Source: Cephalothrix spiralis
Taxonomy: Eukaryota > Nemertea > Palaeonemertea > Archinemertea > Cephalotrichidae
Assembly: GCA_032353305.1 (NCBI GenBank)
Contig: JAUCNG010242190.1
Location: 1-12,726 of the forward strand
Direction of reading: 5' to 3'
DNA length: 12,726 bases
Below the pieces are notes generated by a model that had not been told where the DNA came from, searched no databases, and saw only the letters and a program-made list of their open reading frames with translations. Positions within the stretch are counted from its first letter, which is position 1. The number at the start of each line of letters is the position of its first letter. Position numbers and translations under genes: made by a program. Positions 1 through 9,316 of the stretch are shown here, one piece after another.

Positions 1-1881
1 ACCCCATACAAGTGAAACCAATTCTGTTGCAATTTGTTTGAGGTTGGGCTATTTTTTTATTTAGATCGACCGGACTAATAATATATCAATGGTTTAAGGC
101 ATGGTAGCTCTTGCTTTATATTATATGACTACAAATAAAACTTATCATTCATCTTTATTCCCAGCATTCTTGTTCTTGTTAAATAATTAGATGGATTTAT
201 GGGGAAAATTTATTATTCGTGTTAGCCCGTTTACAAGGCTGTAGTTTTGGAAATACGACTGATATATAGACTTGATATTTATCGTTTTGAATATCAATAG
301 TGTAGAATGACGTAAAAACTCCGCATGTATCTATCTCGTTTAACACTTCTATTATATCTGTGACTTAAAAAGCAGTAGTGTTGATACATTCGACTAAATA
401 CTTTATATTTAATTTTGACCATATGAGACATATGAATTCATAGCAACATCAAAAATAAGGCCATGGTGATATTCTTAACTTTGAATGCACCAATTTCCAT
501 TTACAATTGAATTGCATTCTGTTGCCATACGATGCTGCAATTAACACTGCTGAGGGAAAACACAAATGCTAACATTTAAAGCTGAAAGCTTAGACTATGG
601 CACGAGAGTTTTAACGTCATTCTATGATACCCCAGTTGCGCTTATTGACATGATTTTAAAACTACATGTATATAAATGATATAAAAATAAAACTTTTGCA
701 TACTATTTACTACATGTAAAATATCAATCGTATATTTGACATTATAGCCTTGTAACAAGTTGGAAAAATGTAGGGCCCATATCTGATATATGGCATAAAT
801 ATTACTTTCTGAGTAGTTATTAATCAAAATTATATCAGCCGACTGTAGTGTAAACATTAATTAGTTTTAAAAATGACACTATCAATTCAAATGATAAGAA
901 TATTTTTCTTGGACAAAAATTGACAATACAGCTGGACTTATTCCCATTTAATATATTGTTAGTTTCAGTGTAAGAACGAACCAAAATGCTATACTATACA
1001 GTCAATTTAAACGCTATTATGGTTCGTTCTAACGGTGAAACAGAAAATAAATGTTCCTGCTGTTATCGATAAGTCCTTTGAACAATTGATTGGTCAGTGA
1101 GATTCTTACATGTTAAATGCTCATATTGAAAACGTGATGTTATAATGTTAGAGCATAGCTGCATAACTTTTGTTAATTGATAGGAAAAAATTGCATCCGC
1201 AGTATAGTGGCATCAAGGATGATGTTCGTAGGTTGAAAGCGAGATTTCTTTAAACATTTGAGGGATTATTAACATTATTTTCTCTACTGCTTTTGTTAAA
1301 AACAATATCACGTGATGCCTAAAAAATATTCATATATTAACGTGTTTTTCATAATGTTGGCTCCGAGACAGGCCAATGATAAAGAACGATATACAGTAAA
1401 ACAGAAATCGCGCCATAACAAAAAATATTGTCAACACCATTTTACTATATCAAGATTAATTTACCTCTGTATATTGATTGACTCGAATAATTCATAATTA
1501 TGATATTGCCTTCGGCGCTCCGCACCTTAAGCAGTACCCTCATAATGGATATCCTCGCCAAAACATCACAAATATACAAAGTTTACAAGTATCAATACTA
1601 TGATATCAAATCTTGAAATGGTAAAATGCGTTGTAGAATTTATGGGACTATCTTTGTTCACAATTTTTCTTTGAAATCTCACTTTCTACCTCCAGAGAAA
1701 AGCAAATACCACAAGATTTAAAATCGCGGTACATTAATTTCATAAATTTAATTAAGTCTTAATTGAAAAATTACATTTTAAATGCAGTTATTGAAAAATA
1801 TACTTTAAATTAAATATACGTACTTAAAATATGGTTTAATTTTATGAGTAACTTTTAAGAAATCGAAATAGGGGAACGTAC
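1..1881 (-). other. Partial intron downstream of the central SNARE exon
   Basis: A phase-1 minus-strand intron begins at 1881 with GTACGTT and continues past the window edge. I looked for the expected continuation of the gene (the ADALQ-type end of the SNARE motif, the basic-tryptophan juxtamembrane stretch and the membrane anchor) and did not find it in any frame. The only structured element is the small inverted repeat at 962-1041. A 61-codon plus-strand open frame at 1312-1497 has no recognisable homology. Confidence 0.75.
962..1041. mobile_element. 80-bp TIR element (MITE-like)
   Basis: The left end 962-987 (gtttcagtgtaagaacgaac...) and the reverse complement of the right end 1016-1041 (gtttcaccgttagaacgaac...) match over about 26 bp with only a few mismatches; aagaacgaacc/ggttcgttct is the core. 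The interior is only about 28 bp. This fits a minimal non-autonomous inverted-repeat transposon remnant or a foldback hairpin. A target-site duplication is not clear. Confidence 0.65.
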
Positions 1882-1960
1882 CTGCTCGACCATCTAGTTC
1901 TGATAATTTCTGATCTCTCTCCAATACTTTGTCTACATTTACTCGCATAATATCTACAAC
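1882..1960 (-). CDS. Syb: Synaptobrevin exon, central SNARE motif with zero-layer Arg
   Basis: The 79-nt minus-strand exon follows a TTTTTTTATCAG acceptor and ends at donor GTACGTT. It encodes 26 residues ([19 protein letters not shown] then SELDGRA) plus one base of the next codon, so it ends in phase 1. By family alignment it carries layers -4 to +3 (V, M, N, V, R, L, L, A) and includes the zero-layer arginine that defines R-SNAREs. This is diagnostic for the VAMP1/2/3-synaptobrevin class rather than longin-type VAMPs. One departure is GR where vertebrate VAMP2 has DR, at the position equivalent to D65, a surface and not a core position. The rest of the motif and the C-terminal membrane anchor must lie in exons below position 1. 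Confidence 0.98.
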
Positions 1961-2997
1961 CTGATAAAAAAAGAAAATATTTTAGAATCCATTGAAAACA
2001 TCATTCTAGAATTAAATACTTATGCAAACATTTTTAAAGCCACGAAATGGAATGTGTTTTAAATAGTGACAATCTATTATTGAATGGGGAAAAACCCAGA
2101 GGCCAATGACATGATTACTATGGTAACACGTGACTGATTGTAGCATGTAATGCAGTGAGTGTATATATTGTGATTCGTGTTATTTAACTGGACGATGTTC
2201 CGAATACATCATTGTATATTTTTCTTGCGATACGAATGGCAATGTTTTGTTCTAATGAGTTGATTGCGACCAATATCCTAGGGTATCGAGCAGCAAATTT
2301 TCCTTGAATTTTGACCAGTCACACTTTCCGAAAAAGTATAGGACAAGGATTTTAACTTATTTTCTAAAAGAGTTTTCTCAAAAGTGTAGTACAAATGTGA
2401 TAGAAATATCATAATGGTCAACTAATGTAATTAGATAATTAGGCGAAAGAAATATCGAGAATTCAGCCTTTCAGGAAAAACAAATTTAAAATCAGGAAAT
2501 CATTAGATCTAAACCAGAAATAACTCCCAACTAATCAAAATATCCTATACAAATTAGTTTCAAAACGAGGAAGTCCCCATAGGAAGTCCTATCACTTTCT
2601 CATCATTACAAGGGTTTTGGATTATGTCGATTTTATGAAAAGTTTTGGCAATATTTTGTTAGTTTTCTGTCAATTTATAAGATGTTATAATAATTTTCTG
2701 GTAAATTGCCAAGATTGAAAACGAAACATTTTTGGTTTACTGTCGATCCAAATAACGTAAACATATATCACTCGTTAATGCACCGGTCAATGTTCATGCT
2801 GAATGTCGAGCCGAGCAAAACGTGGCGCGAAAATTTGGGCCCATTTTATACAATTGAATGAAATTTCATAAGATTCATAACGATTCCAAGGAGATTTTAT
2901 GAAATTGAAATCCTAAAATTTTATGATAATTATAAATACTAAATTGATATGAAATTAAAGGTTATACTTAGTACTGCTTATTGAAATAATATCTTAC
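1961..2997 (-). other. Intron within the SNARE motif
   Basis: This 1,037-nt phase-0 intron starts GTAAGAT and ends in a T-rich tract and ATCAG on the minus strand. It interrupts the SNARE helix between layers -5 and -4. It is AT-rich, and apart from short inverted words around 'atttcataa' near 2860-2905 nothing notable was seen. Confidence 0.85.
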
Positions 2998-3055
2998 TTC
3001 ATCTACTTGTGCTTGTGTTTGCTGAAGCTTTTTGCTTCCACCGGGTTGTTGCGAC
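2998..3055 (-). CDS. Syb: Synaptobrevin exon, start of the SNARE motif
   Basis: This minus-strand exon, between acceptor TTTTCCAG and donor GTAAGAT, is 58 nt. One base completes the split alanine codon and 19 codons follow, reading SQQPGGSKK then LQQTQAQVDE, ending in phase 0. The last ten residues are the near-invariant beginning of the synaptobrevin R-SNARE helix. By alignment with vertebrate VAMP2 they contain hydrophobic layers -7 (L), -6 (T) and -5 (V). The first part is the end of the proline-rich tail plus the basic KK that precedes the helix in the family. The product sits on secretory or synaptic vesicles and pairs with syntaxin and SNAP-25 to drive membrane fusion. The exon joins in frame to both neighbours. 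Confidence 0.95.
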
Positions 3056-3466
3056 CTGGAAAAGAAAGGTCACAGAAAGGTCAAACATTGCATTTTCGAC
3101 TAAAGTATCATACTTACTTTCATGTTCATGTAATATAAATTCAACATGCTTTTGACATAAAACAAAACAATTTACTAAGATAAAAGGATGAAAATATATT
3201 GTGGAGTCTTTGTTCACAAAAGTACTCCGTGTACCTTAGTAAACGAAGGGTTAGATGACGCTCCATCTTCTTCTTATATTGTACTATCGAATATAGTATA
3301 TTCACTATTTTCTTCGTACCTGATTAAGTTAGTTATATCATTTCCAAGCGGTCAAGTGCATTTCGTTTGAGAAAATAAACAATTATTCATTTAGAGACTT
3401 GTTACTTTGTATTAAGCTTTTAAAATCTTTCGGCAAGCATATACAAATTCAAAGAAGCTTACATCA

Positions 3467-3700
3467 GGGGGGGGGTCATGGAAAAAATGCGGATATACAT
3501 ATGGTGTATTTCGCGGAAATTCTTTCTTACATAACAACCCCCATCCCCCCTTTTCCGCAAATTTTCCTTAAATTTTTAGGGGGTACCCCCCCCCCCCCCC
3601 CGTTCGCGTACTTTTTCCAAATCACGCATTTTTTCCTCCTCATTTTTGCATATTTTTCCCAAAAACGCGTTTCTTTTTCGCATATTTTTCGCGTTTTTTC
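3467..3700. repeat. Homopolymer-rich low-complexity block (G9, C16)
   Basis: The block opens with nine G at 3467-3475. It has further C and G runs near 3538-3547 and 3579-3583, and an uninterrupted C16 at 3586-3601. It then degenerates into T-rich sequence repeating the words gcatattttt and cgcgtt. Homopolymers of this length are prone to slippage and assembly error, so the exact length is uncertain. A 112-codon open frame crossing it is not convincing as a protein. Confidence 0.7.
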
Positions 3701-3809
3701 CATGATTTTACCGAATCACTCGGGCACTTGGAAATAATATAACTCATATCCTAATGAGGTACATGTATCATGAAAATAGTAAATAGACTATATACACCCT
3801 ACCTATAAC

Positions 3810-3829
3810 CAATATCGGATCCGATATTG
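3810..3829. repeat. Perfect 20-bp palindrome
   Basis: The sequence caatatcggatccgatattg is identical to its reverse complement over 20 bp, without a loop. It is intronic, and no binding protein is implied by the sequence. Confidence 0.8.
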
Positions 3830-4483
3830 CTATAACGTATAGAGCGCAGCCAGAAGTTACAATAATAACAAGGCGACGGAGTGTTATCTAAACCTTCGTT
3901 TACTAATGTATACATGTAACATGTACTTTATGATGAGACAAAAAAATAATAATTCGTGTTAAAAATTAACTCGAAAGTACTCTTTTAAATAAAAGAATTC
4001 TCGAAAATATGAAACTCATTTATAACATTTAGATATTTAAAATACAAAAAAAGGACAAACAACATCGAAGTGCGATGAATTCTTTCAGTTAAAAATATAT
4101 CAAGATATGTCTTTAATTGAAAAATACAAAGAAATCTCCGAGTGAGATTGCATAGTGAGATTGTATAAAGGCACTACAGGCATTTATAAAACAAGGGCTT
4201 AGGTCATGAACTTTATAGCGAAAACAAATCGTTTCACCACATTGTCCATAGTTCGGTCCCCTTAAATGAAAAAGACAAAAAAAATAATAGAAAGGTAGTT
4301 TTTTTTGCTCTACAAGCTTTGTGTGATATCTCTACCTTTTATAACTACATTTTTTGCAAGTGACAACAATAAGATTACTCAAAGCACATTTACTAAACTC
4401 CAATTATTGTCCCATTCTTTACAAGGTCTAAAACTAACATTATATATTAAGTGACTGTGAACTGGGTTGGTACACTACTCTGA

Positions 4484-4630
4484 TTAATGCGTGCTGTTAC
4501 TTCCCTGCATGCCAATATTCCGATCTGATTCTCCAAATTCGGGTGGAAGTGCAAATTCAAATCCGCAATAATAATTTAGCAGGGACAATCGAAGCGCGCA
4601 TTTATCAGGGTGAGTTGGTACAACCGCCTT
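4484..4630 (-). other. Less AT-rich intronic island with a 48-codon open frame
   Basis: This patch is visibly less AT-rich than its flanks. On the minus strand a stop-to-stop frame of 48 codons runs through it, with a composition more protein-like than the window's other short frames (for example the segment GFEFALPPEFGESDRNIG). It has only one internal methionine, near its end, and no clear splice acceptor in front. I do not recognise a family. It may be a relic of a transposon or other dispersed repeat, or it may be chance. It is not called as a gene. Confidence 0.3.
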
Positions 4631-4662
4631 TCAATCGAAAGGGATAATAACTTTCGATTGAA
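4630..4662. repeat. Perfect 12-bp hairpin
   Basis: Arms ttcaatcgaaag (4630-4641) and ctttcgattgaa (4651-4662) are perfectly complementary across a 9-nt loop. It directly abuts the less AT-rich island at 4484-4630 and could mark the end of a small repeat element. Confidence 0.75.
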
Positions 4663-5432
4663 CAAGCATCAACAGGATGCTGGACGGCTCGGTACAGTGA
4701 TGATGATTAACATTGCACCAATCGACATTATTATGGGATGTTAATTCAATATGTTACAAATTAATTAGCCCCATTTTAAAGTTAGCATAAACCTTGCAAA
4801 GTATGAGGCGCTTTTTATTCTTTGCAGTAGGTTTCTTTGAAACATATCATTTAAATTATGAAGAGGACTATTTACATGTCCAATAAACCTGTGTTTTGAA
4901 AGCCAAAGAACTCGTCATGTTGACAGTTCTTCTATACACAGGCTTGATATCCTGAAAAATAATTTTCATACCCAAAATAATGGGTAATTGTGTAATGAGG
5001 ATTTTCAACTGTGAGGGTCACCGTTTTATTTATAATCATAAGTCATAAACCAACTGATCATGTTATTAATAAATATCATAACAGAAGATTTATTGAGCAT
5101 AATGGGCATTGGGCAAGCAGTTAGAAAGCAATTTTAAAGAGATCAAATCCAAATATTATGATAATGGTTTGATATTTTCCTAAGTCATTTGAGGGTTAGG
5201 TAAATTAGTTAAGTCTAAATATCTACAGGGTCGTTAAAAGTTTAAACTTGTGGGTAACCAAAATAATCTCTAACCAATAATTGAGGGGTTACTATCTTTA
5301 CTTTATAATAAGAGAAGTAAAACCACACTAGGTGACTTTATTATTAGTTTTAATAATGACGCGAGATAAAAATGTCTAAGAATAGAAAGTTCATGATGCC
5401 CCTTAGTTTTTAGACGTTAAAGCATTCTAAAC

Positions 5433-5778
5433 GTATACACAAATGGCTGGAATCATTGCCGGAGGTGCAATTTCGATGGCATCCCCCCCTTTAAAAAAAT
5501 TTTGGAAGGCTTATGGAATTCATATAGCGCCGCTAATATTCATTTTTTACCCAGCCACCTGGGGTTGGGTGGCGGGGCAGAATTAAAAAAAGAAACCTTT
5601 TTTTTAAATTTGGCCCCAGGTAGCTAGGTAAAAAATGAATATCTGCGGCGCTATATGAATTCCATAAGCTTTCCAATAATGTATAGTTTGTCTATGTTTA
5701 AGCCATATCTTCCGATAGTTTTTGGAGTGCCATCGAAATTGCACCTCCGGCAATAATTCCACCCATTTGTGTATATAC
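5433..5778. mobile_element. 346-bp foldback (MITE-like) element
   Basis: Two nested inverted-repeat segments define it. The outer arms are 5433-5482 (gtatacacaaatgg...cgatggc) and 5729-5777 (gccatcg...ccatttgtgtatatac). The inner arms are 5502-5566 and 5612-5676, equal in length at 65 nt and matching at about 58 positions after reverse complementation, with the shared core ttatggaattcatatagcgc. The arms are separated by an asymmetric insertion of roughly 30 bp on the right side and a central loop rich in A and T runs. The internal palindrome and the lack of coding capacity fit a non-autonomous foldback or MITE. No clear target-site duplication was found. Confidence 0.8.
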
Positions 5779-6272
5779 ATGGTAGACTGACCAAGGGCAA
5801 AAATGTCATTGGAAATCTGTATTTATTCGGATCAACTAATACATGTATATCTATGTGATTCTAAATATACAACACTTATTCTTATCTTCTAACATAACTA
5901 TGTATGTGTATGAAAGCATGTTTTAATAGCACGACTTATACATAAAGCAGTATTCATTTTCATGATATTAAGTGCTGAGATGAGATGATAGCTAAAATAT
6001 CTTAGTTGGCAAATATCAGAAGATCATTTATAATACCATTTTAACAAATAGCTATTGCTCTAATATAAAATAACATTTTATAACTTATCGAAATATACTA
6101 TTTTCCTTAATCTTAAGATATCATAATCATTTTAAATATTAGATATTTAAAATTTATAGATAATTTTGGTTTATAAAACAATTATTAGAGATTTGGTAAT
6201 GATAATTATTGTGCATAGATATACAAAATTGGCAATAAGGAGAGCTTTAAGAATGATCATTGGCCCATCTAT

Positions 6273-6362
6273 GGGCTCTACCAATAGCTTAACAAGTCTC
6301 ATGGGCCCTTCCAAAAGCTTGTGATTAGTTTTTGACCCTTCCCATAGCATTACAGTGCTCAC
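6273..6362. repeat. Decayed 30-bp tandem repeat (three units)
   Basis: Units begin at 6273 (gggctctaccaatagctt), 6303 (gggcccttccaaaagctt) and 6333 (tgacccttcccatagcat), an exact 30-bp period. A related ggcccatct/cgcccatct word also occurs at 6262 and 6432, suggesting a once longer array. On the minus strand the period yields a ten-residue repeat in a 68-codon open frame. That frame has no recognisable homology and is probably a by-product of the repeat. Confidence 0.6.
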
Positions 6363-6460
6363 AGTGTTGTGATACATAGTGACAATGCTTTAAACTTTAA
6401 CCAAAGTAGTTTAAGGACTTATATGATTATTCGCCCATCTACGAGCCCTTTCAACATAAC

Positions 6461-6612
6461 AGGGCTTTTTATGCTGTGCTTTAAAATCTAAGGAATAACC
6501 ACTATGCAATGCCTTGGTTCTCCAGAACTACTATATAGGGCTTTTTATGTTGTGCTAATATAAAAGCTTTAAAATTTAAGCAATAACTCCCTTGTTCTCT
6601 AGAATAAGCCCT
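6461..6612. repeat. Imperfect tandem duplication, unit about 76 bp
   Basis: Copy one starts at 6461 with agggctttttatgctgtgct and copy two at 6537 with agggctttttatgttgtgct. Both continue with ttaaaat-taa-g-aataac and then a cc-ttg-ttctc-agaa segment. Copy two carries an extra stretch of about ten bases near the middle (aatataaaag) and is shorter later on. No coding potential is apparent. Confidence 0.65.
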
Positions 6613-6895
6613 ATCCTTTAACGTTATATTTATAATTAATTACATGTATGTTTTAAAACTAACCTTTACTTGTTTATAAAATAAAATATTATATCATATT
6701 GCATGAAATCATTAATTTATCTTGACATTTTTAAAGTTATTTTCAAAAAACTTTTTCAAATCTTTAAAAGCAAAAACTCTTGTGGTAAAAAATGGTCCTA
6801 TAAATGATCTGTTGACAACATTTTTTCTGATAGACAAAAATGATCAAGAGGATGAGTTTTTGCATGATTACAGCGCACACTAGTAGTGTACTTAC

Positions 6896-6937
6896 GCTGG
6901 ACCCCCTGGGCCACCTGGGCCTCCCTGCGGTGCGGAC
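6896..6937 (-). CDS. Syb: Synaptobrevin 42-nt Gly/Pro-rich exon (SAPQ + GGP triplets)
   Basis: The minus-strand exon lies between acceptor ATCTACCAG and a strong donor GTAAGTAC. The first G completes a split codon. Thirteen codons follow, reading S A P Q G G P G G P G G P, and the last two bases GC join the next exon's first G to make an alanine codon. It is phase 2 at both ends and twice the 21-nt length of the upstream microexons. Its first nine bases are identical to those of the 10720-10740 exon. Its second half contains three consecutive 9-bp Gly-Gly-Pro units that differ only at third codon positions, a sign of internal slippage or duplication. Glycine/proline-rich N-termini ahead of the SNARE motif are usual in synaptobrevins (family knowledge). 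The segment is predicted to be disordered and cytosolic. Confidence 0.87.
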
Positions 6938-8221
6938 CTGGTAGATATAGCAAAAGAAATGTAAATTGCCTGCGAAAAAATTTCCTCAAAATAAATTCCC
7001 CAAAAATTATTTATTAAAAACTATACATGCAAAATTGCAAATTACATTATTTAGATCCAGTCAGATCTGAAAATTAATGAATCAAAAAAATTTCAAATTA
7101 TTTGTATCCAAAGTAGAGAAAGAATACTGTGAACTCAATTAAAGTAAAAATGTTTTAATACCAAGAGCAGGAAAATAAAACTTATATCAAAATAAGCCTT
7201 CACATTTATTTAGATTGACTTTGTAGGAGTAGGACATTATTATATGACATACTTACAGTATATTTGCCAAAGTCAATATTTTATGTCATTAAATTTGCTA
7301 TAATTATATTTTTATTATTTCATATAAAAATGTGTTATTTAATTTAGAATATTATCAGTTTTCCCCAAGTCTTACAAGTTATCATTTTGAAATTCTAGTT
7401 TGAAATAAGTTGCAGATTGCCGCTCAAGATATTTAAATGAAAATATTTAATTTCATGTTCACTGTATATTTTTCTCTCCTTTAGAAGAATTACAATTTGC
7501 ACAATATTTCTAAAAACGTTAAACGTTAATTGAATTACTCCTTTGCTTACAATAATCAATAAAATAAGCAAGCAATAATAAAGCAGAAATTTTCTTTTCT
7601 GTTTTTAAAAAGAAGAAAAATTAATGTTTTGCAATTTATTCAAAAAGTAATAAAAACAACTGAAAGCTTTTATCGAATTACATTGGTCATTGGTGCTACA
7701 TTGCATTTCAAAATACCAATAGAATTGTAAGCAAGCTTATCATAAAGAGTTTGAAAAGTGCAAATTACATTTGACTCTCTTATTTGTAAATACATGTATA
7801 ATGCAACACAAAATTCCTCAAAAGGGCCATTAAGGATTATAAAAACCTTTTTTGACTTGGGATTCGCCAATTAACGTACAAAATGAATGAATCTTCCATT
7901 TAAACCAAACTCTGGATTATGAAGGTAACCAAAATTAGATAATCTTCAACATTTCTATAGGATCTTGAACAAAAAACTCATTGATAAATGATCCGGCTAT
8001 GATGGCAAAAATAAATCCCAAAATTTCTGCAACCATCATGCCCCTCTTTAGCCGGTTTTAAAAACCATATCTGATTTTTTAAAGTGGCTTAGCAAAAGTT
8101 TTAGAAAGCCTAGGCAAAACTGAGCAAGGCAGACTTTCATTTTTTGCTGGAAACCCATTGCAAAGATAAAATTGGAGCAAAAACACGTAAATTAGTAACA
8201 CAATTTGACGAAAGAGCATAC
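6938..8221 (-). other. Intron between microexon 8222-8242 and the 42-nt exon
   Basis: This 1,284-nt minus-strand intron starts GTATGC and ends ATCTACCAG. It is strongly AT-rich. I see no coding sequence, RNA gene or clear repeat in it beyond short A/T runs. Confidence 0.7.
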
Positions 8222-8242
8222 CCATCTCCATCAGGTGCAGAC
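8222..8242 (-). CDS. Syb: Synaptobrevin 21-nt microexon, unit SAPDGD-G
   Basis: On the minus strand this reads GTCTGCACCTGATGGAGATG plus a final G, after acceptor ACCGGTAG and before donor GTATGC. It encodes S A P D G D and then the first two bases of a glycine codon, phase 2-2 like its neighbours. It matches the 10720-10740 microexon at about 13 of 21 positions, with the opening GTCnGCACC and the closing GG conserved. The donor GG|GTATG is also shared with that exon. The unit adds two aspartates to the N-terminal tail. The evidence is positional and comparative. The acceptor tract is weak, which would fit a regulated or partly skipped exon but is not proof. Confidence 0.7.
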
Positions 8243-8390
8243 CTACCGGTATAAAATTTATGTTATATAAAAAGGTTAAAAAAAAGAAACAGTCATTTAT
8301 GTTACAGAGCCACCAAGGCACATTGAACCATAATCAAGGTAAAAACGAAATTGCAAGTTCTGACAGGGGTGTAGGTCTAATCTTATTAAA

Positions 8391-8498
8391 TGGGAATCCA
8401 TGTTAACTTTCGTACACTTGAGTTAAATAACTTCTAAATATCAGATTTGACTTCAGTTAAACTTTCGACTTTCGTACAAATCTTAACTTTGATTCCCA
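8391..8498. mobile_element. TIR-like 108-bp element
   Basis: The 25-nt arm 8391-8415 (starting tgggaatcca) matches the reverse complement of 8474-8498 (ending gattccca) at about 20 of 25 positions. The outermost eight bases are perfectly inverted. The interior is AT-rich and repeats the words 'ttaactttcgtac' and 'aaactttcg'. A short non-autonomous inverted-repeat element is the likeliest explanation. It sits about 150 bp from the microexon at 8222-8242, on its upstream (acceptor) side in the transcript. Confidence 0.5.
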
Positions 8499-9316
8499 AT
8501 GTATCTTACATGAGTACATTTAAATATTTTATGGGCCAGATTTTTGATAAATTAAATTATTTCCGAATAGAGGTCTCATATAATGTATTCAAACTATGCA
8601 TACTGAATTGGAACATCTGGCTAATTCCCCACATAAGTTTCATAAATCATTTCGACTACATGTATAATAAATTGTACAATTGTACTATATATTGTACTAT
8701 ATTTTGATAAATCTCACATACTAAGTCAGGCAATTCGTATTCAGGCAATTAAACTTACATACCATTGGGTACTCAATTTTAAAAAATTATTGAAAATGAT
8801 GATAAAAAATATAGAAAAATAAAGCAAATATGGAGAAATATGCTGAGTTCAAAGATAACATTAAAAGTACATGTTAGCAGAAAACATAAATATGTAAAAG
8901 AATATCGAATATTATGTCATTGAGAAACAAATTCAGAAAGTGCATGATTAATGTAACAAAACCTTTCATTAGTATCATTTACATTTATCCCATTCATAAA
9001 TGACCAATAAATAATCAGTGACTATTGACAACTTATCAAGAAATAAGTTAAAACTTTTGCCAAGATAAAAAAGCATGAGAACCATTCAGTGTATACATCT
9101 GTATTGCCATTCAAGAGAGAGAATAAAACAGTCTTAAACAGCAATATCATCATACATGCATCACCTTTAGATTATAAGACTGTGTTGTGTTGATAATTAA
9201 ACATTCTTTTAAAGAACAAGTTAAAAAGATATTTGAAGAAAGTTATCTTGCAGAGTTTTAAAAATTCATGTTATCAGCACATCGATGGAAGCATTCTATT
9301 TTTTCTAATACGCGCG

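Larger units (their letters stand above)
3056..6895 (-). other. Large intron (3.8 kb) between the 42-nt and 58-nt exons
   Basis: This minus-strand intron starts GTAAGTAC and ends TTTCCAG. No exon of this or another gene was recognised inside it. It contains most of the window's repeat structure: a 76-bp imperfect duplication at 6461-6612, a 30-bp-period repeat at 6273-6362, a large foldback at 5433-5778, a less AT-rich island with a hairpin at 4484-4662, a perfect palindrome at 3810-3829, and a G9/C16 homopolymer-rich block at 3467-3700. Confidence 0.75.

Noticed and set aside
1-1881. Search for the C-terminal SNARE and membrane-anchor exon
   Set aside because: No frame shows the expected end of the SNARE motif, the basic-tryptophan stretch or a hydrophobic anchor, so it is taken to lie outside the window.
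2999-3217. 72-codon minus-strand open frame across the 58-nt SNARE exon
   Set aside because: It reads the exon in the wrong frame (VATTRWKQ instead of SQQPGGSKK). The exon's true frame is fixed by the SNARE homology and the splice phases.
3399-3737. 112-codon plus-strand open frame, the longest in the window
   Set aside because: It runs through G9, C16 and T-rich low-complexity sequence, giving Pro and Phe runs, so it is compositionally driven.
6798-6989. 63-codon minus-strand open frame across the 42-nt exon
   Set aside because: It uses a different frame from the one that joins the neighbouring exons and ignores good AG/GT boundaries on both sides.
8079-8321. 80-codon minus-strand open frame across the 8222-8242 microexon
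   Set aside because: It is a wrong-frame read-through of intron and microexon, with no recognisable protein features beyond AT-driven hydrophobic runs.
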